From Odontocerum albicorne (taxonomy: Eukaryota > Arthropoda > Insecta > Trichoptera > Odontoceridae): DNA of 64,000 bases. The notes beneath the pieces were generated by a model. That model was not told where the DNA came from, searched no databases, and worked only from the letters and a program-made list of their open reading frames with translations. Every line of letters begins with the position of its first letter. Position 1 is the first letter of the stretch. The stretch is from NCBI GenBank assembly GCA_949825065.1, contig OX463866.1:3038409-3102408 (forward strand). Reading direction: 5' to 3'. Shown one piece after another: positions 41,275-52,344 of this stretch. The position numbers were made by a program, and so were the translations under genes.

Positions 41275-41430
41275 GTTGTTATACTTTTAACTATATTTTC
41301 TAAGATTCTGATAGATTCACGTGGCTAAAAGGTCGTTCTTGTATACCCAAAAAACGTATACAGGCTGGAATCAAAATCTGCCTGGATGATAGTTCACACT
41401 AGTATTGTTGTATCAATATTAATGTATTTA
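41275..41430 (+). other. Candidate 3' untranslated region
   Basis: About 155 bp of AT-rich, apparently unique sequence follows the stop codon before the next LINE-A fragment begins. I found no canonical AATAAA signal here, so the true cleavage site may use a variant or lie within the downstream repeats. Confidence 0.4.
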
Positions 41431-41550
41431 TTTTATTTTACACACGACAAGAAATATACGTCATTTGTGAAAAAAACAACAGGTGATTTAATTTGGACAC
41501 ACAATTTTAATGGACCTGGGTTTGTTGCCTTTCATTTGTCGTGTCCCCAG
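41431..41550 (-). mobile_element. LINE-A 3' UTR, split by a hAT element
   Basis: The minus strand matches the LINE-A tail (GACAAGAAATATACG) up to GTGTCCCCAG. The sequence resumes with TAAACTAGGCTTTTGCCTGT at 42948, after the hAT insertion. Confidence 0.8.
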
Positions 41551-41655
41551 CAATGTTCCCCTTATTTTTTTCATTGTGCGTGCGGCCCATTAACTTATAT
41601 GTGCAAGAAAAAAAGAGGGAAGTGCGCAAATATGCTCTGTATTGAAAAGTGAAGT

Positions 41656-42208
41656 CTTCTTCTTCTTCTTAGACTTTCTATAGACTCAAGAGTCTGTTAC
41701 TGCAGGATTGTCCTCCTGTGATGCTGAGCTCCAGCTATCTCTCCATCGTTTCGGGGGTCTCCCTGGTGGACGCCGTCCATCCGGCACCCCATGCAGAGCT
41801 ATGTATGGAATTCTTGTGGAATTCTCTGTTCATGTTGGTACCAGTATCGTCGGCGCTGTCGTCCCCATCTGACCACATCTTGGACCTCACAGACCTCTCG
41901 GATTGTGGTGTTCTTTACACGATCACGCAAAGTCTTCCCAGCAATAGCGCGTAGAGTTCTCATTTCCGTTGTCCTTAGCATACTTTTTGTCCTGACAGTG
42001 TCCGCCCTCGATTCCATGCCATATGTGAGGATAGGTCGCACATAGGTCTTATAAATGTGTACCTTGCTATCTGTTCTCATATCTTTATTCCTCCATATGA
42101 CATCTCAGGCAGCCCGCTACAACTGCAGCTTTATCTACCTGAGGCCTTACTTCTCTGGGGAGGTCATAAGACCTGAGCAGTTCACTGCAAAAATGTCTGA
42201 ACGGGGTG
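41656..42208 (-). pseudogene. LINE-I C-terminus inserted in the hAT element
   Basis: A 13-bp duplication TGAAAAGTGAAGT lies at 41643-41655 and 42209-42221. The minus strand reads DSKVHIYKTYVRPILTYGME, SRADTVRTKSMLRTTEMRTL and RAIAGKTLRDRVKNTTIREV, and the 3' end at 41656 is a (GAA)n tail. It is typical of RTE-like LINEs and is 5'-truncated. Confidence 0.88.
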
Positions 42209-42738
42209 TGAAAAGTGAAGTATGTATTATTATTATATAGACTGGATAATGTACACACACTATTAACAAATAACGGAAAAAGTTACGTAATGAATACTGT
42301 ATTTTTGTTTAATATCAAAGGTGGATAAATGATTTTTAGCAAGAAAACACAATAGAGTGGTTTTTACAATAACGCTAACCAACTTGTATCGCCTCGTAAA
42401 GATATGCATGCCTTCTCAGTTACACAATAATGAAACAGTCATAGTGGGTACACTTTTGTTTATACTCTTTCTATACAAGCAAAAAATTTAAAATAACACG
42501 AAGACCTTTGACCAAGGGATAATTCATGTAGTCTTTATTCGAAATACGTAACATAATACGAGTAGGTGGAGTCCACACGGCGTAAGGAAAGGATCTGTGA
42601 CTGTATTGTACTACAGCGTAGGTAAACAGAGCGTGTGATTGTGTTAGTCAACTCCTGTGTGCTGATTGGTCAGTTTCTATTATTAGTGTGTACGGAACAT
42701 GGACACTCCATATAGTGCGTGGACTCTACTATATATAG

Positions 42739-42876
42739 TGTTTCCATGTTCCGCACACATCTCAAAGAAAGGAACCTAAGAACCCATCATAAAATATCAA
42801 ATAAAATACATAATTGCGTTAAACAAAATATGGTTAAAAGTTCCTTTCTTTGAGATGTGTGCGGAAGATGGAAACA
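42739..42876. repeat. 37-bp inverted repeat with 64-bp loop
   Basis: Arms 42739-42775 and 42840-42876 (containing CCGCACACATCTCAAAGAAA and its complement) differ at one base. The pair lies in the subterminal part of the hAT element. Confidence 0.88.
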
Positions 42877-42975
42877 TGTGTGCGGACAATTTTTAATAGA
42901 TGTGCGGCCGCACACACGCACACCTTAGAGGGAACGTTGCTCCCCAGTAAACTAGGCTTTTGCCTGTATCTTTAG

Positions 42976-43119
42976 ATTTTCTAGCCTAGATTTTCCCCAT
43001 GACTCTATTTCACATTTTTTCAAATGGGTACACTTGAATAATACTCTTTAAGTGCTACAAGAGATCTACGCACCAGTTTAATCATATACAAATTGCTAAT
43101 GGAAAAAAATGGCCAACCC
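42976..43119. other. Unassigned sequence
   Basis: No recognised element in this short spacer. Confidence 0.3.
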
Positions 43120-43650
43120 TTAGATCGAGGCCACACCAAAGTGCTTCGTTAGGTGCTAAGCTAGGTTTTACTTGACTCATATACTAGGTGACTTCATGCT
43201 TGGTCACACCAAAGTGCTACGCACAAACTCATTTGACATTTGGGAGCGGTTGAGTCAACAAACGATGCCACTCTCAAAACTAACCAATGTCATTACAACT
43301 TACCTTATCTTTATTTATTTCCTGTGCAACTTCATTCCAAAGTGATTTTATTACAGGTACATTTTTGTATAATTTGCTCGATGGGTTCCACAAAGGCTCC
43401 CTTTTATACACAGCTGTTATTAAAACTTCCGCCATCTTGTAAAATCACGGTGACACAATAAATTAACCAGCATGTCTGTTCTCTAAGAGATTCACTCGGT
43501 GACTAATCGTCATGTAAAGTGGCGCAAAGCATGCAGTGTGGCCATTACGATAGTATGCGGTGCATTGGTTCGCTAGGATATGTCGCGTAACTCGCAGCGC
43601 AGCTCTAAGCACCAAGCAAGGTTCCTACCTGTGTGGCCTCGGCCTTAGTT
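43120..43650. mobile_element. Possible MITE with terminal inverted repeats
   Basis: CGAGGCCACACCAAAGTGCT near 43127 and CACACCAAAGTGCTACGC near 43204 on the left oppose GTGTGGCCTCGGCC near 43635 on the right. The GAGGCCACAC inverted ends suggest a non-autonomous DNA transposon. Superfamily and exact ends are unclear. Confidence 0.5.
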
Positions 43651-44273
43651 AATTCCCAAAGTTTTGTTTAATGTGCTGGACAATTATCTACGCCATTATG
43701 ATTTAAGATTTGGTGACGTATTAACGAACTGAGCTATTAAGAGTATCATCGCTTGCACACAGAATAACCGTATTGAATGAATTATCTGATATCTACAACT
43801 TTCAAATCTTAGTAGACCCATCCATCCTGTTGTGTAGCTCATGACTGAGCATCACGACTTCAATGGCATCCATCCTTGCACTCAGCGACTCAATGGGCAG
43901 TTGCTAAGGTTAGTTGAGTTGCGTCTCTCACTTGGTCAGTCCAACGCAACAGGATTCTTCCTCTTATGTGTTGTCTTTCAACACTTTCAATAACTACAAA
44001 CCTCTTCAACCTGTCTCCTTCACCATGAGCAATGCACACAAAGAATCGGAGGACTTGCCGAAGGTATATTATCGACAATCTATCAGTGGTTCTCGGTTGT
44101 TCAAGAATGGAGGTGTTAGTTTGCCTTGCTGTCCATGGAACCCGTAACCTGGTTGATAAATTGAGGATTAAACTCCTAAATAAACTCTATAGATGTAACG
44201 GAATCACTTCAAAGAGAGGCTTGTGTAACATTGTTCCCGTTGTCATTATAAATACTATATTTAGACATAATCA
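43651..44273. pseudogene. Unassigned sequence with a possible LINE remnant
   Basis: Between 43850 and 44150 the minus strand shows Arg-rich codons resembling a LINE C-terminus (SVERQHIRGRILLRWTDQVR, DATQ), but only one block is convincing. The rest is unassigned. Confidence 0.4.
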
Positions 44274-44535
44274 TTACATGTTATTCTGGTTATTTGATTC
44301 AATTCAGGTAATTCTGAATCAAATAATTACATGTTATTCTTGTTATTTGATTCAATTCAGGTAATTCTGAATCAAATAATTACATGTTATTCTTGTTATT
44401 TGATTCAATTCAGGTAATTCTGAATCAAATAATTACATGTTATTCTTGTTATTTGATTCAATTCAGGTAATTCTGCATCAAATAATGACATGTTATTCTT
44501 ATTTGATTCAATTCAGGTAACTCTGAATCAAATGT
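44274..44535. repeat. 53-bp tandem repeat, palindromic unit
   Basis: AATTCAGG recurs at 44301, 44354, 44407, 44460 and 44510. Each unit contains TTATTTGATTCA and its exact complement TGAATCAAATAA around a 13-bp centre, so every unit can fold on itself. Confidence 0.9.
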
Positions 44536-44865
44536 AAAATAAAATATATTTTTTTGTCTTGTATTTCGTAATAAAACCATAAATCTACAATTTCAACCCT
44601 ACTCTATGGCAAACTATAAGTTTTAAAAGGAGATATTACCACATGGCAATAAGCCTGCCAGGTTGTACTGTATACTACAATACAATAAGTTTTACAACAT
44701 TCAGTAACTGTACTTCATTGTATCATGTGCAATTTGCAAAAGTTTTGTCAAAATAACGATTACATTAAACGCAAAGTCTGTAGATCTTACCAAGTTTTGA
44801 ATTTTTTTTTGATGAAACATCAAGGAGGAACGTCATATCATAGCATGAATAATAACCGTTGAACC
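44536..44865. mobile_element. SINE-2/LINE-B tail remnant and unassigned sequence
   Basis: Positions 44632-44690 match the tail shared by SINE-2 and LINE-B (CACATGGCAATAAGCCTGCC, AGGTTGTACTGTATAC). The rest shows nothing recognisable. Confidence 0.5.
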
Positions 44866-45470
44866 TTTATCTTCTTCTTCCCAGTGTCATATCAGGTCCC
44901 CCCAACGTTGAATATCACTTGAGAGTAGATATGTTTGTCTCCGGCAGCCCGAAAAAGATCTTCAACGCCCCTTATGCCAATCCAATCACGTATATTGCGG
45001 AGCCAGGAGATTTGCCTCCTGCCGACACCTCTTCGACCTTCTATTTTTCCTTGGATGATCAGGTGCAGTAATTTGTACTTTACTCTTCTAAGTACATGAC
45101 ACCCAAGTAAAACACCTTTCGCATTTTAATATTAGTCAGCAACTCTTTATCAACTTAGGCTCTTTGAAAGACCCTCGTGTTGCTGACGATATCTGTCCAG
45201 GGTATCCGTAGCATATTCCAGTGTATCCACATCTCGAATGCTTCCAGTCGGTACATACTACCAACTTTAAGGGTCCATGATTCCACTCCATGCAATAACA
45301 CTGACCAAACGTAGCATTTGACTAACTGTTGTTGAAGTTTCAAGTTTAGATTATCATCGCAGAATACGCTTGAATACGAACTGTTGAACCACGGCAGCCA
45401 ATTAACACGATAAGAAGAAAATAATGTAAAGGAAATTATGAAAGCCTCAACCACTTACCTCCTCAACACA
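44866..45470 (-). pseudogene. LINE-H C-terminus
   Basis: The minus strand reads SVFCDDNLNLKLQQQLVKCY, VWSVLLHGVESWTLKVGSMY and FEMWIHWNMLRIPWTDIVSN, and ends at a (GAA)n-type tail (CTTCTTCTTCCC on the plus strand). It is the inverted relative of 34385-34890. Confidence 0.85.
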
Positions 45471-45926
45471 CAACATTAAACTGACGAAGAAGGCTGTATG
45501 ACAACACTAAAAATAACACTTGTTTTCGTAGAGAAAAAAGAAATATTTTGTTTCATGCTGTATTTGATTTATATAAACTGTCAATTTATTACATTGAAAA
45601 TGTATATTTTGTTTATATTTTTAACATTTTACATAATGAATAAAGTCAACGAATATTGTTGTCATTATTATTTTTTAAGTAATATATTTAATCTGTCCAC
45701 AATAGTGGATACAAAATTTTAAAACGCTATTATATTCTTGATTTTATTGAAATATGATTTGTGTTAAATAAATTATTTAGAATTTTTTCCTTAACCCTTT
45801 TAATCTCACGGTGCCATCATCGGCCTCGAAGTTTTCATACAAGTTTTTATGTTGAATAATATATTTTTTTTTAACTTTGAGAATCGTTCACTTTTAAAAG
45901 AATGCATTTGAAAATAAAATATTAAG
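45471..45926. other. Unassigned AT-rich sequence
   Basis: No recognised element, exon or RNA gene. Confidence 0.35.
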
Positions 45927-46490
45927 TATACTTAAGAAATTGTAGCACGGTTCCTGTGACAGTTCACAAATTGGCCCCAATGCAACCTTGAGTAATTTTA
46001 ATTATTTTATCAACTTTAATATAAGCCTCAATTCTAATAAATAGCAAGTTATTTAGGTAAATACATTACATAAAACTAACAATAATGACAAATTAATACA
46101 TCTTGTTACAAATTAGCAAAAATGTGTCAGTTTGTTAAAATCAAATAATATTAAGTGACGTTTGTCAAAAGTCACTACGTTAGTTTGCATTGGCTAGGGA
46201 TGGGATATACAATAATTGGATTTTCGATTTTTTTATACCTAAAATTAAATGTTCGTAATTAGTATTAATTCATAGTGGATCTTGGCCTATTTAAAGATAG
46301 ATACAAATCATACAATACATTAGAAAGTCAGTATAATGAAAATTAGGAATTAAAACGTCAGTTTAGAGAAAAACTATTTTTCCATTTATAAAAAAACTGT
46401 TCGATTTCTAAAAAAAACTATTTTACCCCATCCCTTTGAGACATGACGTTTCAAACGTCACAGGAACCATGCTACATTTTCCCAAATATA
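45927..46490 (+). mobile_element. MITE-1 copy
   Basis: Terminal repeats TATACTTAAGAAATTGTAGC and the complement of TATATTTGGGAAAATGTAGC bound about 564 bp. The core matches the other copies, including TGACGTTTGTCAAAAGTCAC. Confidence 0.82.
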
Positions 46491-46509
46491 AGATAAAAAA
46501 TAAAATATA

Positions 46510-47290
46510 AACTACTGTTTTTTCGCCAACATATTTTCTTCTTCCTCTTGGTCTAGGTCGTATGACCTGTTTGTGACGATGGGCTGTCCTGGGACGATGA
46601 CGTCCAGTTGTCCTTCCACCTGTTCGGCGGCCTTCGTGGTAATCTCCTGCTTCTAGGGTTTTCGGTCTTAACAATTTTTGCAAGTCTCATATCCTCCATG
46701 TGGTCTACATCAGTGGTCCCCAACCCCCGGTCCGCGGCCCGGTACCGGGCCGCGGACCAAAGGGTACTGGACCGCGCAAGGGCCTGCTTAAAAATCAAAA
46801 TTACTTTTGAAAAATCGAACATACTAAAACTTAATTATAGCTTAAAATAATTATTCCGTTGAAAACCCCTTCACGCTAAGTTACCACCGACCTTCCGACA
46901 ATACCGTTGAACCTTAAAAATATTGAAAATACCCATGATTCCAAAAAAAAATAAAAAAATAATCTGAAACTTAATAATCCTTCATTGTTATTATATATTT
47001 TTTCTTCATTTTTCCCACAAACCTTGTGTTTTCTCTACTATTATTTGTCACTATAACTTATGTACCACAGTTGTAAATTTTATTATTATATATTGTACAA
47101 ATATATTGTTATTAAATTTAAAAAAAACTACATTCAATGTATGTGTGTGTGTCCCCAGTGGGCCGCAGTAAAATTATGAAACGTTGACCGGTCCACGGCG
47201 ACGAAAAGGTTGGGGACCACTGGTCTACATGATCCCTCCAGAAGCGCCTTCTGCTTCTTCCCCACCTCACTATTATTAAAAAGGTTTATA
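46510..47290 (-). pseudogene. LINE-L C-terminus, interrupted by a hAT MITE
   Basis: On the minus strand codons upstream of the insertion (RSRRRFWRDHVDHM, 47231-47280) continue after it as EDMRLAKIVKTENPRSRRLP and RRPPNRWKDNWTSSSQD, ending near 46540. The RRPPxRWKDxW block is the RTE-like C-terminal signature. Removing 46711-47230 restores one reading frame. Confidence 0.85.
46711..47222. mobile_element. hAT MITE with 8-bp target duplication
   Basis: Perfect 15-bp terminal repeats CAGTGGTCCCCAACC and complement bound 512 bp, flanked by GTCTACAT at 46703-46710 and 47223-47230. It has GC-rich ends (CGGTCCGCGGCCCGG) and an AT-rich core and no transposase. Confidence 0.92.
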
Positions 47291-47719
47291 TGTAAATACG
47301 GAAAATAAAGAAATACAACTAAATTTAGCTTGCGCTATTTAGTGATCAAAGTAATGTTAATAAAATTATCTTTATATGGTGTAGTGTTCATTATTATATG
47401 GTCCCTAAATGTGTTACTATGACATGTTAGAAGATATAAAGGTATTTTTACTGTCCATCTTCCCTTCTTATCGTATAATGTTATCTTTCGATACTGTTTC
47501 TGAAAAATAGTCCTTCAGAGAGAAGTAGAACTTTGTTCCGAATCAAATCAATTTGGCATGATGTTATGAGAGAGCTTTTGTCGTTGCTGGATCTGTGGCT
47601 TGGAATGGTCTACCTCTAATTACTAGGATATTGGTGGCATGTCCTGCTTTAGGAAGCACTTAGAGACAATCTTTTTTGAGCTATCAAATTTATGATAACA
47701 TATGAACACTACACTTCAC
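47291..47719 (+). pseudogene. Unassigned sequence and a LINE C-terminal trace
   Basis: Positions 47565-47690 read ERAFVVAGSVAWNGLPL and continue toward a truncated LK-type end, the final segment of Jockey/CR1-type LINE ORFs. Positions 47291-47560 are unassigned. Confidence 0.5.
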
Positions 47720-47880
47720 TCGTTGTCGTTACTGGGCCTCGTAGTCAAGGAGCCCTTCAAGATTCCAAAGTGAGTGAACCATTGCACACCAGCAAATTCA
47801 TCCACCACACCGTTGTAATGGATCTGATGACACCCCGAAGTGAGATTATTTGAGCACACCGGCATGTTTTTTTTTAAGTG
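47720..47880 (-). mobile_element. SINE-1 3' part
   Basis: The minus strand shows the terminal CTACGAGGCCCAGTAACGAC and the TTTGCTGGTGTGCAATGGTT block. The tRNA-like head is missing. Confidence 0.75.
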
Positions 47881-47959
47881 AAACTTCTATAGGCGCGGTA
47901 GGGCAAATTGGTCTGAACATCACAAAAAGTGAAACGCTTCCCCTTCTCTGACTTTAATG

Positions 47960-48240
47960 GTAATATTTCAAATGATCTTAAATATTTATTTATATTAATA
48001 TAAATAAATAAATTTAATAAATAATAAATATTAAATATAAATTTATAATTATTAATAATATAAATAAATATTTGATTAATTTGATAAATGAACGATAAAT
48101 AAATAAATTTATTTATTTATTAAATATAAAATTAAATACTTATATTAAAATTACAAATATTTATATTTATATTTAATTTAATTTAATAAATTAAACAATA
48201 TTTAATTATAATAAATTAATTGATTAATAAAAATCAGGGT
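47960..48240. repeat. AT-rich low-complexity tract
   Basis: Almost pure A/T made of interleaved TAAATA and TTATTT words. No unit is regular enough to call a satellite. Confidence 0.85.
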
Positions 48241-48244
48241 CCTT

Positions 48245-48420
48245 TCTTGTAATATTTTAAATATGTATTTACCTAAATAACTTGTTATTTATTAGAATCG
48301 AGGCTTATATTAAAGTTGATAAAATAATTAAAATTACTGAACGTCGTTACAAGGTTGTATTGGGGCAAATTTGTGAAACGTCACAGGGACCATGCTACAT
48401 TTTCTCTAGTATAGTGAAAT
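48245..48420 (-). mobile_element. MITE-1 partial copy
   Basis: The sequence matches one end of MITE-1 (ACCTAAATAACTTG through GTGAAACGTCACAGGGACCA to CATTTTCTCTAGTATA). The other end is lost in the AT-rich tract. Confidence 0.75.
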
Positions 48421-48567
48421 ATGTAATATCTAGTACTGTACAAACTTATTAATTTGAGTAAGTAAAGTAAATGACTAGGGGGGTTGACGGTTTTAAACAT
48501 TTTAGGTGAAGGGGTCTGCAGACGTAAAAAGTTTGGAACTCTTGATTTAGACCAATAGATTCCATAC

Positions 48568-49490
48568 TACCTTGATCAAAAAGTTTTAGGACTTTATTTA
48601 TAAAATCGAAAATACAAGTTTATTAATCAAAATCGATATGGTCCCCTTCAAAGTACTCCCCATCGACTGCAACGCACTTACGCCAGCGCTTGATCCAATC
48701 CTCGAAACACCGCTGGTACTCAATTTTCGGTATGTCCATCAGAGCCGTCTTCGATTTTTTCATGACATCCTCTCAGGTGCTGTAACGCGTTCCGCGAAGC
48801 GGTTTTTTAAGTCGGTTGAACAGGAAACAGTCGCAGGGAGCCAGATCAGGTGCATTCGAAGGCTGCTGGATAGTATTCGTGTTGTTTTTGGTCAAAAACT
48901 CATGGAAATCACGTCTTTCGCGATTTCAACGCGGTCCTTTTTTTGCGTGAAATTGAGGTCTTTCGGCATCAGTTTTACAGCGACACGTCTGAGGCCCAAA
49001 TCACTAACCAAAATGTCTTGAGCGGATCCATAAGTGATGTTCAAGTCCTCTGCCAGCTCTCTGGTGGTCAATTTGCGGTTTTCGGCCAACATTTATTTGA
49101 TTTTATCGATGTTTTCATTGGTTTTTGACTGCCGCTGCGTTCATCATCCTCGACCGACTCACGACCACTTATGAAGCGTTCGTGCCACCGAAAAACACTT
49201 CTACATTTCCAAGGTCTGCGGACCATTAAATCCGTTTTTCACACAAAATTTAATGCAAACTCGTTGATGCACAGTTGATGCCATTTGCAAACTTGTAAAA
49301 AATCGAAAACACGCACAACGGTAGATGTACTCAGTACAGCGTAACTTTTACAAATGTCAAGCTATGACGCTGAAATTTGGAGGGAAGTGTCAAATGATAG
49401 ATGTGGTAACCTAACAAAAAAAGAATTCCGATCGGGTGACTGACAGCGCCACTCGGTGGCCGGTACTAAAACTTTTGGATCAAGGTTGTA
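48568..49490 (-). pseudogene. Mariner element, internally deleted
   Basis: Inverted ends CCTTGATCAAAAAGTTTTAG and the complement of CCTTGATCCAAAAGTTTTAG, with TA nearby, bound about 920 bp. The minus strand encodes an N-terminal part (LAENRKLTTRELAEDLNIT, LGLRRVAVKLMPKDLNFTQ) joined to a C-terminal part with PDLAPCDCFLFNRLKK (third catalytic Asp) and RWRKCVAVDGEYFEGDHIDF. The middle of the catalytic domain is gone. Confidence 0.85.
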
Positions 49491-49859
49491 TACCTAATTC
49501 CATTGCTAAAATGCTTAAATTATTCAGTTTACGCAGTGTTAATGGAGAACGAGGCTAATTTTATTGACTATAAATTTAAGTTTATGGTAAGTATATACGC
49601 ACCCTAATAAAACAATAAAGATACAAATTAATATAAAATTGAAAAGACGATTGATTTACAGTGTAATAAAAGTATAAAATATAATTTTTATTTATTTTTC
49701 TTTATATATGATAAGAAAATTTATAAATACATAATTTATGAAAACAAACAACAGGTAATTTAACCTTTTAAGACCTGAATTAATTCCAAGGTTTAAAAAA
49801 TATATATTTCCGGATGTTTAAAGAACACTATCTGGAAAAACAAGCATATGAACATCCAA
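49491..49859. other. Unassigned sequence with LINE-A 3' remnant
   Basis: Positions 49690-49770 resemble the LINE-A tail in minus orientation (GATAAGAAAATTTATAAATA, AACAACAGGTAATTTAA). The remainder shows nothing. Confidence 0.45.
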
Positions 49860-50285
49860 CGCAAGGTGAGGATATATGATACAAGACCTGTGTCCGCCCC
49901 ATAATGACATACAGCATAGAGTCCAGAGCCGACACTGTCGAAACCAAAAATCTCCTTCTAACCAGCGAAATGAAGGTACTCAGGAGTATGTATCGCTGGC
50001 AAAACCCTTCGTGATAGAGTACGAAACACAGAAATCCGAAGGACGTGCGAAGTTGAAGATATTGTCAGATGGAGACGACAGAGAAGAAGGTTCTGGAACG
50101 AACACGTATCCAGAATGGTGGAACCAAGAGCCGTAAGAATGATCGGGGACAGTATCCCCCAAGCAAGCAGACCTCCAAGACGACCTCCCAAAAGATGGAA
50201 AGACAGCTGGCAGTCGACGTCGCAAGAGGCAAACAATGATGCAGGACCATAACAGGCCAACAGGACTAAAATAAAATGAAGAAGA
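49860..50285 (+). pseudogene. LINE-N C-terminus (RTE-like)
   Basis: Frameshifted plus-strand codons read NIQRKVRIYDTRPV, IAGKTLRDRVRNTEIRRTCE, RQRRRFWNEHVSRMVEPRA and RPPRRPPKRWKDSWQSTSQE, ending in GAAGAAGAAAAAAAA. It is closely related to the copies at 52796 and 62375. Confidence 0.82.
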
Positions 50286-50289
50286 AAAA

Positions 50290-51345
50290 AAATCCTTGCT
50301 TGTGAGGGTATTATTTACAGTAAATGCAACAATATGTCGTATTAGTTTAGACCAAAGATTCTCAAAGTGGTCTACTATATATGGACCCCAAAGGGTCGAT
50401 TTCGACTTGCAGGGGGTCTATATCAGCGAGAAAAGGAAATGGGGGTGCACGAGATGTAAATGGGGGTCCACGTGAGTGGATCCCATTTAGGTAGATCATC
50501 ATCAATATTTAGACGTTCCGTAAATGTCTTATTACACCTAACACAGATTGTGTGTACATATAGTATATGTATATATTACAAGAATAACTGATTGAAATAA
50601 GTGCAAACGAAGAACTTGAGGTGCAGTTCAGAAAGGTGTATCAGCAGTTCTGGCTTCAGAAAGATATTCCTGTTGCTTATCCTGCATTATGGACTATTGC
50701 AAAAAAGGTTTTGTTAGCTTTTCCATCTTCATACCTCGTGGAAAGAGGTTTTAGGGCGGTTGACAATCTTCTTACGAAAAAAAGAAATCGAGTGCACATC
50801 ACAGAACGTGGATATTTAAGACTATACCTCACTAATTTGAAGCCAAATATTGAACCATCGCTATCAGAGCATCAGGTCCACCCCTCTCATTAACAGTATT
50901 ATTTGTGTATTCATTTTATGTAAGAATTTTACTAGGTTTTGATTTGTTTCGTTCCAAAGCCAAATATTTACTTTACAAAAAAACTCACACTCTACAAAAA
51001 AACCTTATCAAGGTGAACAGCATGTGTCAGCTGTCAAAAATACAGTTGAAGTTAAAAGTTTAGGAAAATTCAAAATTAGGCAGGCAGGGGGTCTACGGAA
51101 AATAAAAAAATCGGCAAGTGGTCTACGGGGCGAAAAAGTTTGGGAAACTATGGTTTAGATTATATAGATGGCGGCCAAAACGTGCAAAGTCGATAAAACA
51201 GTATCCTACACTTAATTTGTTAACATTAATAATTTGTTAACAACAGAAATGTATCACAAAGTTGTTTGCAAAGTGTATATGAATTATATGTCCATTATAA
51301 TGGACGTCAGGTCTAGAAATATTAAATTGGATACTTAATTAACTA
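50290..51345. repeat. Repeat X copy, split by a hAT element
   Basis: Sequence 50290-50352 and 51153-51290 together align with 1437-1605. The split falls exactly at the hAT insertion. The element type of repeat X is unknown. Confidence 0.65.
50353..51152 (+). mobile_element. hAT element with transposase C-terminal remnant
   Basis: Imperfect ends CAAAGATTCTCAAAGT and the complement of CATAGTTTCCCAAACT are flanked by GTTTAGAC and GTTTAGAT. Within it, 50600-50893 encodes the hAT dimerisation region: FWLQKDIPVAYPALW, FPSSYLVERGFRAVDNLLTK and RGYLRLYLTNLKPNIEPSLS, as in ZBED5/SCAND3-like transposases. The catalytic core is absent. Confidence 0.82.
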
Positions 51346-51888
51346 AAGCCTTTCAAATTGAGCAGTTTTTTAGTTCTTGGATAAAACACAGATGGCGTCG
51401 CGAACTTGCCTGGGTCTTGAGACATTCGAGAAGTGTAATGTATAGTATAGTATGACATTTATAAAAATGAAGTCGTATACAATACAACAACGCGTTCAAA
51501 TTGTTGAATTATTTTATGTATTGTAATCTCCGGAAACAGTGATGTTAAATGCCCACCAAGATCATGTGATCTTGACACCGTTGGACTATTTTCTCTGGGG
51601 TTACGTGAAAAGCCAGGTCTATAAAAATGACCCCCGAACAATTCCTGAGCTGAAGGACGAAATTATTCGCGTTATCGGTGAGTTAGAACCGCAATTATGC
51701 CAAAATGTCATCGAAAATTTTGACATGTGTGGAGCTGCAAGAGGTGGACATTTGACGAATATTGTTTTTTGTGTTTAAATGTCATACATTATACTTCAAT
51801 GACCAATAAAAAGTTTTTTGAATATTCAAAACAAATTGTGTGTTTTATTCAAGAATTAAAAACAATTTAATTAAAAAAAACCGCTAGA
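51346..51888 (+). mobile_element. mMITE copy
   Basis: The left end (CCTTTCAAATTGAGCAG) follows TA. A short remnant KSYTIQQRVQIVELFYVL-stop is joined to LDYFLWGYVKSQVYKNDPRT and IPELKDEIIRVIGELEPQL on the plus strand. This is the same deletion as in the other three copies. Confidence 0.85.
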
Positions 51889-52344
51889 TTTGGGTTTGTT
51901 ATCTGTCATTTGTCGTGTCCCTAGTAAACACTGTGATTCCCATGATGTCCTCTGATGCAGCAGCACTACAAGATCTGTGATTAATATGGCCCTGTTAATA
52001 ACCCCAATATATTGACTCTAATTGATTTCCACACTCCTGCTAGAAACACATAGAACTTTTAATAATTGAAATGTGTCAATAGCAATTCGCTAACTACAGT
52101 GGCACGTTGCAAATCATCATGAGTGAGAATGCCACAATTGGGTAACTCTTTGTCTGGTTTAGTGGATATTTTTAATGTTGTATTTAGTAGGGTCATTCCC
52201 TCGGCATTACACTATAACTGTATACATTTTTCTCTTTGTACGACTTTTTACATTTTCTTCTTTCAAAAAGCATACACTTGATCCAATAATACTTACCTTG
52301 GTCTTCCTTATTCACACCTTTCACTCACATTTACATATTATATT
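51889..52344. other. LINE-A scrap and unassigned sequence
   Basis: Positions 51889-51930 match the LINE-A 3' UTR (GGGTTTGTTATCTGTCATTT). The remaining 400 bp show no recognised feature. Confidence 0.4.

Larger units (their letters stand above)
41551..42939. mobile_element. hAT-like element inserted in LINE-A
   Basis: The element starts CAATGTTCCCC and ends with the near complement (GGGAACGTTG). It is flanked by an 8-bp duplication with one mismatch (GTCCCCAG at 41543, CTCCCCAG at 42940), as expected for hAT. No transposase is present. A LINE-I copy has inserted inside it. Confidence 0.75.
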
